6,965 nt of DNA from the NCBI GenBank assembly GCA_049657775.1, contig JBASNZ010000010.1, forward strand, positions 1-6,965. Reading direction: 5' to 3'. Position numbers and translations under genes: made by a program. Below are positions 1 through 6,965 of this stretch, in pieces. Source of the stretch: JBASNZ01 sp049657775 (GTDB taxonomy: Bacteria; Actinomycetota; Coriobacteriia; Anaerosomatales; Anaerosomataceae). Under the pieces are notes generated by a model that did not search any database, was not told the origin of the DNA, and saw only the letters and a list, made by a program, of their open reading frames with translations. The stretch's first letter is position 1, and every line of letters starts with the position of its first letter.

Positions 1-2
1 CA

Positions 3-893
<891 letters not shown>

Positions 894-919
894 ACGGGTG
901 CGCCTTTCAGCGGAACGAT

Positions 920-949
920 AGGTTAGCACGCACTCGCCCTGCGATGCAA
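920..949 (-). promoter_or_regulatory. Possible promoter for tRNA-fMet
   Basis: On the - strand TTGCAT (944-949) and TAACCT (920-925) are separated by 18 bases and lie 26 bases upstream of the mature tRNA 5' end, a suitable distance for a short processed leader. Both hexamers match the sigma-70-type consensus only partly (TTGCAT better than TAACCT), so this is a weak call supported mainly by position. Confidence 0.3.
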
Positions 950-997
950 GATACCAATCGGGGGTGTCCGTTCGTCGCTTGGATGAATCCGCTCGCC

Positions 998-1011
998 AGA
1001 ACGTGCGTTCT
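998..1011. promoter_or_regulatory. Perfect palindrome matching the Gram-positive LexA (SOS) box core
   Basis: AGAACGTGCGTTCT is a perfect inverted repeat (AGAACG-TG-CGTTCT). It contains GAAC-N4-GTTC, the core of the LexA box of Bacillus and actinobacteria (consensus CGAACRNRYGTTYG and close variants). The inner R-N-R-Y positions also fit (G-T-G-C), and only the outermost C/G pair differs. It ends three bases before the extended -10 element at 1015-1023 and so covers the -35 region, where a repressor would block polymerase. LexA control is inferred from this match and position alone. Confidence 0.4.
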
Positions 1012-1014
1012 CGC

Positions 1015-1023
1015 TGGTAGAAT
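1015..1023 (+). promoter_or_regulatory. Extended -10 promoter element
   Basis: TGG-TAGAAT fits TGn-TATAAT, with five of six -10 bases plus the upstream TG. No good -35 hexamer stands 16-18 bases upstream, which is usual for extended -10 promoters. Transcription would begin near 1030 and give a leader of about 100 bases before the gene starting at 1129. Confidence 0.45.
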
Positions 1024-1025
1024 AA

Positions 1026-1080
1026 TGTGTGATACCTCGCACATTTCTGCGCGGAGCACTCATAGCGTGCGAACCCGCAC
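1026..1080 (+). other. Two short hairpins in the putative 5' leader
   Basis: TGTGTGA-TACC-TCGCACA (1026-1043) forms a 7-bp stem with one G-U pair. GTGCG-AACC-CGCAC (1067-1080) forms a perfect 5-bp stem with a four-base loop. Both lie between the predicted promoter and the membrane protein gene. The first overlaps the predicted transcription start, so it could equally be an operator in DNA. Neither matches a riboswitch class I recognise. Confidence 0.25.
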
Positions 1081-1128
1081 CCGATAATGGTGATGTAGGA
1101 ATGGCCCTGAAAGGGGTGGCTTCCGGCG

Positions 1129-1788
1129 ATGCGTGCCCGGGCCTGGTGGATAGCGGGGATCGTGGTCGCCCTCTTAGTGACGGCGGGCGTTGTTGTGTTG
1201 TCCCGGGGTGGCGGCGCCCGCCCCGACGCAGGTGCCGATGAAGGCGTCGCCAACGGACTCGATCCCCTGGGGGGCGTTGCGGAGGCTCCCAACGTGACGG
1301 ACTCGGGGACCGTCGACTTCGACGTCACCCTCAAAGCAAGCCACGAGGGCACCGCCGCCCTATCCCAAGAGCAGCTGACGGCATGGCAAACGTATCTAGC
1401 GGAGACGGCAGGTATCGCCAGAGACAACGCCCCCGCACTCAAGGTGCTCGTGGATACCGCCATTGACGCACTGGTAGACGATGACGTGCCGAGTCTATCC
1501 GCCGTTTGGGCGCCTGACGAGGCCGTGGACACTTCGTATATCGAATCGGTGGCTGCGACCTACCCGAACATCGTCACCGGCGACTTCCAGAGGACCGTGA
1601 ACGTGTTCGCCGTCAAGAAGTCGACGGTGTACTTCGCGTACGCGCTCGTTGAGTGGACAGACGGCGGGATCACGTCATCACATACGGTTGCGCTCCCGGC
1701 CCGATTCATCGGTGACCGGTGGTACCTCAGCAGTATCGGTCTTAATACTGAAGGCCTTACGCAAGTTCAGACTGTGGCTCTCAGATAG
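1129..1788 (+). CDS. Membrane-anchored protein of unknown function, NTF2-like outline
   Basis: I do not recognise a named family for this 219-aa protein. After a short basic start (MRAR), residues 5-25 form one hydrophobic segment (AWWIAGIVVALLVTAGVVVL), either a signal anchor or, less likely, an uncleaved signal peptide. No lipobox cysteine is present. A Gly/Ala/Asp-rich linker (about 27-60) leads to an extracytoplasmic domain. Its order is helix-rich (about 80-125, including LKVLVDTAIDALVDDDVPSLSAVW) and then strand-rich (about 145-205, ending FIGDRWYLSSIG), which resembles NTF2-like/SnoaL-type accessory domains. That resemblance is a guess from pattern. The start is set by AAAGGGGTGG at 1110-1119, nine bases before ATG 1129. 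The cytochrome gene follows after 40 bases with no terminator between, so the two are probably co-transcribed and the protein may help assemble, anchor or interact with the cytochrome. Confidence 0.8.
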   Translation: MRARAWWIAGIVVALLVTAGVVVLSRGGGARPDAGADEGVANGLDPLGGVAEAPNVTDSGTVDFDVTLKASHEGTAALSQEQLTAWQTYLAETAGIARDNAPALKVLVDTAIDALVDDDVPSLSAVWAPDEAVDTSYIESVAATYPNIVTGDFQRTVNVFAVKKSTVYFAYALVEWTDGGITSSHTVALPARFIGDRWYLSSIGLNTEGLTQVQTVALR

Positions 1789-1815
1789 CTAGTGGCGTCG
1801 TGCAGTGGGCGTGTT

Positions 1816-1822
1816 GGAGGTG
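1816..1822 (+). promoter_or_regulatory. Shine-Dalgarno site fixing the cytochrome start
   Basis: GGAGGTG stands six bases before ATG 1829. The in-frame GTG at 1805 lies upstream of this site and would add MGVLEVGA before a normal signal peptide, so ATG 1829 is preferred. Confidence 0.85.
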
Positions 1823-1828
1823 GGGGCG

Positions 1829-4711
1829 ATGACGGAGAGAAGCAGTTGGCCGGTCAGGCTCACGGTGGCGCTTGCATTGACTGTGGTGGCTGTCATGGGC
1901 CTGTCATCCGTCGCGCTGGCCGCGACGCCTTCGCAGCCACTCCTCGCTGACACGTGGGTCAGCGGCGTAGGCAAGGTGAGTGTGCGATGGTATGCCGCGA
2001 CCGACGCCGATGGGCACGGGGTGGACTACTGGCTCTATCGCGATATCGTCCCCGTGACCGCCGCCCGGATCGCCTCCGGAGAAAGCACTCTCGTCGCATC
2101 AGACATCAACAACACCACCTGGCAGACGAACGCCACGGTGTCCGAGATCGCGCAGTCGTACGTATGGTACTACGCGGTCGTCGCGGAGGACGACCTTGGC
2201 AACAAGTCAGTCCCCTCGCTCAATATGTCGCCCAATCTCCACGGTTACCGTTTCGACGTGAACCTTATCGCGTGCACGCGTTGCCATTCGGCGCACGGCG
2301 TGTACAAGATTCCCTACACCGAGAAGGGTTCCTGCTACACCTGCCACGGCAGCACCGGCTTCTCCGCCCCCCTGGGCGCCAAGAGCACGTACAACACCGA
2401 GGCGTCGTTCTACGACACTGGCACCGTCTTTGCGGGCTCCAAGCATCGCAACCGGTACATGAGCGACACCAAGCAGGAGTGTGCGGCTTGTCACTCGCCT
2501 CACCGCAGCCCCTACTTCTACACCGCCGTCGGCGTCTACGATGCCGCCTCCAGCTACAGGCGCATGCTTCGCATCGAATACGCGACAAGCACGTACGCGT
2601 ACTACAGCCGTAACAGCGCTCCAGCGCAGGCGAACGAGTTCTGTTTCTCGTGCCACGGCAGCTCCGCGGTCACCTGGGATGGCAAGACGATCAATGCCTC
2701 GACCGCTATCGGCGTGGTCGGCGGACCGGACGCCTACGCCAACGCCGGGGGCGACCACAACTACGCTGGTTACGCGGCGTCCGCACACGGAACGGGCGTC
2801 ATCTACAGTAATGATTACGACGCCTCCGCTGCGACCACCGACAATCCCGCGGTGCAGTGCGAGGCGTGCCATCACAATCACGCCTCGGCGACCGACAAGC
2901 TGATCGACTACCGCTCGAGCGACACGACGAACGCAGCAACGTGGGCACAGGCCAACCTGTGCTACGGCTGCCATAGCGCGGCGTCGACCGAGACAAGCGT
3001 GAACACTGCGGTCACGACCAAGCCGTTCGCCTGGAACTCGCGCGACGTGAAGGCCCAGTTCGCCAAGCGGTCACACCATCCGGTCTCCGCTACTAGCGAA
3101 GAATCGGGCGCCCTGACCTGCGCCAACTGCCACAACGTGCATTCGGTGACTCGCGGAGCCACGGTCACCTCGGCATGGCAGATGACACGCGCGTCCGACC
3201 CCGAGAACACCAAGACCAACTACACGGGCACTCCAACCGAGTTCTGCCTCGAGTGTCATGACGGTTCGGCGGCCGAGGCGACCATCACCGCAAGTACCCT
3301 TGTGCCATACACGCCAGCGTTCCGATCGATGTCGTCCAGCCCGTTCTTCACGGGCTGGAACAAGGCGTCTGTGGAGACGAGTTTCGGGGGGAGTGCGCAC
3401 AAAGCCACTGCGATCAAGGCGCTCGTCGGTCAGTTCGGCTGCGAAACATGTCATGACCCGCACGCGTCAGACAACGTGCGCCTCACAGCGCTCACCGCAA
3501 GCGGCGGGACGGCTAACGGCCACTTGAACGTCACTCGCGGCAACAGCACGACATATTCCGAAGAGGGGCTGTGCTACGGCTGTCACGACGGGCGTCACGG
3601 CGGAATGTGCACGTCGAACGGCTGCCACAACGCGGATATCGACTACCTCAACGTCTCTGCGGCTCTCACTGCCACGTACCCGTACCGGCACCCGATAGCT
3701 ACCATCTCGGGTCGCCACTCGGACACCGAGACGGCGACCAGCCTCGGATCCGGCAACCGTCACGCCGAATGCGTCGATTGCCACGATCCGCACGCGGCAA
3801 AGACGACGTTGCATACCGCCGGCTCCTCGGAGCCCGGTGGCGTGCTCCTCGGAGCCATCGGTGTGAAGGTCGCCAGCTGGCCGGGCAACGGCGCGACCGT
3901 GTCCTCCGGCTATTGGAGCACCGAGCGCATGACCGACGAGACGACCGACTACGAGGCGTATGTCTGCTTCAAGTGCCATACCGCGTACTCCGGTCAGCCG
4001 TTCAGCGTGACGAGTGGTTCGGGCACGTATACATCCACCGACGTCGGCACCGAATTCAATCCGAGCAACTTTGGCGAGCACAACGTGCTGGGACAGTCGA
4101 CCGGCATGTCCACCAGCTTCACGTTCCTGAACAATAACAACACCACCTCAACCGTGAGCTGGGATCTTCCCGCAACGGCTGTCATCTTCGACGCTGGCTG
4201 GGGATATGCGAGCCACATGACGTGTACCGACTGCCACACGAACACAGTGACTGAGGCAAAGGGCCCCCACGGGTCCTCGGTGAAGTACCTCATCGACCCC
4301 GCGTACACGACGCAGTGGAGCCTGGCACGCGGCGACAATCCCGATACGGGCAGCACCAACGAGAGCACATACGCGACGACCATATGCAACAAGTGCCATG
4401 CGGCCAACTACGTGAACATGAACGGCGCGCACAAGTACACCAAGCACTTCCGCAGCAGCTACACCGCTGGCGGGAAGTGCATCGCGTGCCACATAAAGAT
4501 CCCCCATGGCTGGAAGCGTCCGCGACTCCTCGGATACACGACTGACGGAGCGTCGTACGCGGCAATTGACCTGGTGGCGCTCAAGGCCGACAACATCTCT
4601 GACGCCGAAGCTAGCGAGAACAGCGGCAGCTGGGACAAGGACAACTGCATCACCAGCGGGTGCGATACCCATAGCACCTCGCGGCAATCCGGCACCAACT
4701 ACTGGCCGTAA
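1829..4711 (+). CDS. Secreted multihaem c-type cytochrome (about 16 haems) with FN3-like domain
   Basis: A 960-aa exported electron-transfer protein. Residues 1-31 are a Sec signal peptide (basic MTERSSWPVR, hydrophobic core, cleavage after VALA). Residues about 33-133 resemble a fibronectin type III domain (KVSVRWYAATDADG, YVWYYAVVAEDDLGNKS). Fifteen CxxCH haem sites follow, with first Cys at 149, 169, 218, 272, 344, 378, 431, 473, 538, 582, 648, 713, 799, 853 and 884. A CX4CH site is at C594-H600. A final CX4C site (C940, C945) has Asp where His is expected. Many sites read CxxCHxxH paired with a second CxxCH (for example 149/169, 538/582 and 648/713), the 'doubled CXXCH' arrangement, giving extra His for bis-His ligation. 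After the last CxxCH comes a basic motif, PHGWKRPRLLG. No C-terminal membrane helix, LPXTG or lipobox is seen, so it is probably released or held non-covalently at the surface. The likely role is long-range electron transfer to external acceptors, possibly metals; the true partner is unknown. Confidence 0.95.
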   Translation: MTERSSWPVRLTVALALTVVAVMGLSSVALAATPSQPLLADTWVSGVGKVSVRWYAATDADGHGVDYWLYRDIVPVTAARIASGESTLVASDINNTTWQTNATVSEIAQSYVWYYAVVAEDDLGNKSVPSLNMSPNLHGYRFDVNLIACTRCHSAHGVYKIPYTEKGSCYTCHGSTGFSAPLGAKSTYNTEASFYDTGTVFAGSKHRNRYMSDTKQECAACHSPHRSPYFYTAVGVYDAASSYRRMLRIEYATSTYAYYSRNSAPAQANEFCFSCHGSSAVTWDGKTINASTAIGVVGGPDAYANAGGDHNYAGYAASAHGTGVIYSNDYDASAATTDNPAVQCEACHHNHASATDKLIDYRSSDTTNAATWAQANLCYGCHSAASTETSVNTAVTTKPFAWNSRDVKAQFAKRSHHPVSATSEESGALTCANCHNVHSVTRGATVTSAWQMTRASDPENTKTNYTGTPTEFCLECHDGSAAEATITASTLVPYTPAFRSMSSSPFFTGWNKASVETSFGGSAHKATAIKALVGQFGCETCHDPHASDNVRLTALTASGGTANGHLNVTRGNSTTYSEEGLCYGCHDGRHGGMCTSNGCHNADIDYLNVSAALTATYPYRHPIATISGRHSDTETATSLGSGNRHAECVDCHDPHAAKTTLHTAGSSEPGGVLLGAIGVKVASWPGNGATVSSGYWSTERMTDETTDYEAYVCFKCHTAYSGQPFSVTSGSGTYTSTDVGTEFNPSNFGEHNVLGQSTGMSTSFTFLNNNNTTSTVSWDLPATAVIFDAGWGYASHMTCTDCHTNTVTEAKGPHGSSVKYLIDPAYTTQWSLARGDNPDTGSTNESTYATTICNKCHAANYVNMNGAHKYTKHFRSSYTAGGKCIACHIKIPHGWKRPRLLGYTTDGASYAAIDLVALKADNISDAEASENSGSWDKDNCITSGCDTHSTSRQSGTNYWP

Positions 4712-4744
4712 TGCTCTTGGACCCTCGATCTTCCGGGGGAGACT

Positions 4745-4772
4745 GGAGGGGGTTGCTCACGCGACCCCCTCC
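4745..4772 (+). terminator. Strong hairpin after the cytochrome gene (no T-tract)
   Basis: GGAGGGGGT (4745-4753) pairs perfectly with ACCCCCTCC (4764-4772). A U-G and a G-C pair extend the stem inward to 11 pairs around a six-base loop. It starts 34 bases past the cytochrome stop and precedes the next promoter. No run of T follows on the + strand and no run of A precedes it, so it is not a textbook intrinsic terminator. It may still end transcription or protect the 3' end of the message. Confidence 0.5.
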
Positions 4773-4830
4773 ACACAGATGAACGGCACAGGAAGTACAC
4801 ACTTTGACCCTGAGAAACCGGCACGCCAGG

Positions 4831-4839
4831 TGCTAGTAT
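4831..4839 (+). promoter_or_regulatory. Extended -10 promoter element for the NlpC/P60 gene
   Basis: TGC-TAGTAT fits TGn-TATAAT (five of six plus TG) and lies 34 bases before ATG 4874. TTGACC at 4804-4809 resembles a -35 box, but its 24-base spacing is too long to act with this -10, so the extended -10 probably acts alone or with a poorly matched -35. Confidence 0.4.
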
Positions 4840-4873
4840 GTGAGTTTGGTGTCGACCGACCGGACGAGGCTGA

Positions 4874-6067
4874 ATGAGCAAGTCGCTTCACACAGCACTG
4901 CATCGCGGGTCCCGGGGAGTTCTCTCGCTGGCCCTTGCGGCGACGCTCCTTACAGGAGCGCCCGCGTTCGCCGCGCCCACGTCATCGGACACCACGGCAG
5001 CGGATGCCACGCCCGCCATCTCCCCCACCGTCGACCCCGAGACCCTGCGCTTCCGTGAGGAACTTGCCGCGAAGCAGGCGCGTCTTGAGGAACTCAAGAC
5101 CCAACTGGACACGCTCGATCGCGAGCTTGCCATCGCGGCAGAGGCCTACAACGCCGCGGTCGAAGAGCTTGGCGCAACGAAGCAGCGCGTGAGTGCAACC
5201 GAGATCGACCTGGCCAACGCCGAGTCTGCCTACGCCGACCAGACCGACTTGCTCGAGCAACGAGCCCGCGACATCTACCGCAACGGTGAACTCGATCCGC
5301 TCGATCTGGTACTCGGCTCCAAGTCGGTCTCCGACTTCCTCGCGCGCCTCAAGTTCCTGAACGCGATGGGCGAGTCCGACGCCGAGATCGCGGCCGCGCT
5401 CCGAGCCCAACGCGACCAGGTCCGCACGACCGCGGCCGACCTGGCTGTGGCCGAGCAGAAGGCCGAGGAGCTCGAATTCACGCTCCAGGCCCGCCAGATC
5501 GAAGTCATGCTCCGCATCCAGGAGCGCCAGGAGATGCTCGCCTCGGCAGAGGCTGACCTCCTCGAGATGCTCGACGACGAAGCCAGCCGACGTCAGATCG
5601 AGGAGTCCGCGCTCATGCGCGAGATCCTTTCGGGCGCCAACAAGGCCGGCATCGAAGTCGTCCCCGGTTCGCCGGTTGAGACCGCGCTCGCCTACCACGG
5701 CATCCCGTACCTGTGGGGCGGGGCGACGCCGTCGGGCTTTGACTGCTCAGGGCTGGTCATGTACGTCTTCGCGCAGCACGGCGTGAGCCTGCCGCACTAC
5801 TCGCGTGCGCAGTTCGCGCTTGGCGAGAAGATCGCCCCCAGCGCGCTTCAGCCGGGCGACGTGGTGTTCTTTGGCTCGCCCGTGTACCACGTGGGCATCT
5901 ATGTGGGCGCCGGGTACTTCCTCCACGCGCCCCGTACGGGCGACTTCGTCAAGCTCTCCAAGCTGGCGGACCGCACCGACTACGCGGGCGCGCGCAGGTA
6001 CGACTGGTCGTACCGCACCGGAGCGATCCAGGGCGTCTCGAGCGACCCGCTCGACGCACTGCGGTAA
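4874..6067 (+). CDS. Secreted NlpC/P60 peptidoglycan hydrolase with CwlO/PcsB-type coiled coil
   Basis: A 397-aa exported cell-wall endopeptidase. Residues 1-33 form a signal peptide (basic start, LSLALAATLLTG, cleavage near AFA-AP). Residues about 55-250 are a long Ala/Glu/Leu/Arg-rich coiled coil, broken around 130-165 by a segment (RARDIYRNGELDPLDLVLGS) typical of the CwlO/PcsB N-terminal domain. Residues about 265-380 are the NlpC/P60 domain with catalytic C291 (DCSGLV), H339 (YHVGIYVG) and third residue H351 (FLHAPRTGD), so the enzyme looks active. Members of this family cut D-Glu-diaminopimelate or related bonds in stem peptides. In CwlO, PcsB and RipC the coiled coil holds the enzyme off until FtsEX activates it, and similar control is inferred here. 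No FtsE, FtsX or LysM is visible in the window. The start has GAGG at 4866-4869, a rather short four bases before ATG. A TldD-family gene follows after 43 bases. Confidence 0.94.
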   Translation: MSKSLHTALHRGSRGVLSLALAATLLTGAPAFAAPTSSDTTAADATPAISPTVDPETLRFREELAAKQARLEELKTQLDTLDRELAIAAEAYNAAVEELGATKQRVSATEIDLANAESAYADQTDLLEQRARDIYRNGELDPLDLVLGSKSVSDFLARLKFLNAMGESDAEIAAALRAQRDQVRTTAADLAVAEQKAEELEFTLQARQIEVMLRIQERQEMLASAEADLLEMLDDEASRRQIEESALMREILSGANKAGIEVVPGSPVETALAYHGIPYLWGGATPSGFDCSGLVMYVFAQHGVSLPHYSRAQFALGEKIAPSALQPGDVVFFGSPVYHVGIYVGAGYFLHAPRTGDFVKLSKLADRTDYAGARRYDWSYRTGAIQGVSSDPLDALR

Positions 6068-6110
6068 GCTATCACCCGCACCGATTCGCATGATCATCGA
6101 GGGGGTCTTC

Positions 6111-6965
6111 ATGCACGACTTTGTCAATGCCGCACTCGACGCCGCCCGACTCGCAGGCGCCTCGTACGCTGACGCGCGCGTCGTACACGAACGCGAGGAG
6201 CGCATCTCCGTGCGCTCGGGACGCGTGGATGCGCTCGAGTCCTCCGAATCGCTCGGCATCGGCGTTCGCGTGATCTCCGAAGGCGCATGGGGCTTTGCCG
6301 CGACCCGCGAGCTCGACCCCGACTCGATCGCGGCGTGTGCGCGCCAGGCGGTCGCCATTGCACGCGCCTCCACGCTCACCTCGCACGCACCCGTGCTCCT
6401 GTCCGATGTCGGCGTGTTTCGCGACACGTGGAGCGGCACGTGCGAGATCGACCCGTTCACCATCCCGCTCGAGGACAAGCTCGCGTTGCTGCTCTCGGCA
6501 GACGAGGCGCTTCGCGTTCCCAAGGAGGTCGCGGTCTCAACTGCGCATCTCGGGTTCCTCAGCGTGACCAAGCTCTTCGCATCCACCGAGGGCAGCGTCA
6601 TCGAGCAGTCGTATACCGAGTCTTCGGGCGGCATCGTCGCGTTCGCGCTGGGCGATGGCGAGATGCTGCCCCGCTCGTATCCCAACTCGCACGGCGGGCA
6701 GGCGGTCCAGGGCGGGTGGGAGGCGATCCTCGCGCTCGACCTCGCCGGACACGCCCCGCGGGTGGCCCAGGAAGCCGCCGCGCTCGTAAGCGCGATCCCG
6801 TGTCCGTCGACGGAGACGACCGTCATCATCGACGGCAGCCAACTCGGGCTGCAGGTGCATGAGTCCGTCGGACATCCGACCGAGCTCGACCGTGTGCTGG
6901 GCGACGAGGCCGCGTTTGCCGGCACGTCGTTCGTGCGCGTCGAGGACATCGACGCGCTCCAGTAC
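6111..6965 (+). CDS. tldD: TldD/PmbA-family metalloprotease (3' end outside window)
   Basis: The first 285 residues of a protein that usually has about 450-480. The frame stays open to the window edge. The N-terminal part (FVNAALDAARLAGASYADARV, RISVRSGRVDALESSESLGIGVRV, SEGAWGFAAT) is the typical TldD/PmbA N-terminal domain. The zinc motif HExxxH is seen as H250-E251-SVG-H255 (QVHESVGHPTELDRVLG), followed by EAAFAGTSF. The active HExxxH half of the pair is called TldD, while PmbA/TldE partners lack it, so this is the TldD-type subunit. In Escherichia coli TldD and TldE form a cytoplasmic protease that degrades unfolded peptides and matures microcin B17. The physiological substrate here is unknown. 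GAGGGGG (6099-6105) lies five bases before ATG 6111 and favours it over the in-frame ATG at 6090. A TldE/PmbA gene would be expected just downstream, outside the window. Confidence 0.93.
   Translation, partial: MHDFVNAALDAARLAGASYADARVVHEREERISVRSGRVDALESSESLGIGVRVISEGAWGFAATRELDPDSIAACARQAVAIARASTLTSHAPVLLSDVGVFRDTWSGTCEIDPFTIPLEDKLALLLSADEALRVPKEVAVSTAHLGFLSVTKLFASTEGSVIEQSYTESSGGIVAFALGDGEMLPRSYPNSHGGQAVQGGWEAILALDLAGHAPRVAQEAAALVSAIPCPSTETTVIIDGSQLGLQVHESVGHPTELDRVLGDEAAFAGTSFVRVEDIDALQY

Noticed and set aside
1025..1087. Possible 20-residue peptide just after the LexA-like promoter
   Set aside because: There is no ribosome binding site before ATG 1025, which would lie at or before the predicted transcription start. 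The peptide is basic and Ser/Thr-rich with no membrane segment such as SOS division inhibitors have.
1026..1128. Cyclic-di-GMP or other riboswitch upstream of the membrane protein/cytochrome genes
   Set aside because: Such riboswitches often precede cytochrome genes in metal reducers, so I looked for the conserved GEMM segments (CACGCACAGGGCAAACC-like and GACGCAAAGCC-like) and found none; only two small hairpins are present.
2207..2974. - strand open frame of 255 codons opposite the cytochrome
   Set aside because: It is antisense of repeated CxxCH-bearing sequence, with Val/Arg/Ala-rich composition and no motif, and it is explained by the strong codon bias of the + strand gene. The same holds for the other open frames overlapping 1829-4711.
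4804..4839. Classical -35/-10 pair TTGACC and TAGTAT before the hydrolase gene
   Set aside because: The spacing is 24 bases, well outside the 16-18 usual for housekeeping promoters, so only the extended -10 part is kept.
5747..6949. Long - strand open frame (about 400 codons) opposite the NlpC/P60 end and the TldD gene
   Set aside because: It is Ser/Arg/Ala-rich with no recognisable domain. The + strand in the same place carries the NlpC/P60 catalytic motifs and the TldD HExxxH motif. High GC commonly opens such antisense frames.

Overview
The window is high-GC DNA with strong third-position GC bias, and all its protein genes lie on the + strand. It most likely comes from an actinobacterium. 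A secreted protein with about 16 c-type haems next to a Gram-positive-style secreted NlpC/P60 hydrolase would suit an anaerobic, Coriobacteriia-like, metal-reducing lineage. That placement is inferred from gene content and not from any marker gene.

Left end (1-893): the 3' part of a tyrosine recombinase with a complete catalytic set runs into an initiator tRNA-fMet gene on the opposite strand, and its stop codon lies inside the tRNA. This is the classic edge of an element integrated at a tRNA 3' end: the element extends left out of the window and chromosomal DNA begins at the tRNA. Two GTTGACA direct repeats 11 bp apart lie in the integrase tail, 59-76 bp from the tRNA end.

Middle (894-4711): a 235-base intergenic region holds a probable tRNA promoter (- strand) and, on the + strand, an extended -10 element (TGnTAGAAT). 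Just upstream of that element is a perfect palindrome matching the Gram-positive LexA core GAAC-N4-GTTC. Next come a 219-aa single-pass membrane protein of unknown function and, 40 bases later, a 960-aa secreted multihaem cytochrome c. The cytochrome has a signal peptide, a fibronectin-III-like domain, 15 CxxCH motifs, one CX4CH motif and one C-terminal CX4C site whose His is replaced by Asp. The two genes look co-transcribed.

Right end (4712-6965): a strong hairpin without a T-tract separates the cytochrome from a secreted NlpC/P60 peptidoglycan hydrolase of the CwlO/PcsB architecture (signal peptide, long coiled coil, catalytic domain), preceded by another extended -10 element. Forty-three bases further on, a TldD/PmbA-family metalloprotease starts and runs off the window with its HExxxH zinc motif in view.

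The most notable points are the integrase/initiator-tRNA junction, the LexA-like operator placed before the membrane protein-cytochrome pair, and the large cytochrome with its unusual haem sites. Nothing here proves a new multi-gene system. The membrane protein plus cytochrome pair is the best candidate for undescribed biology.
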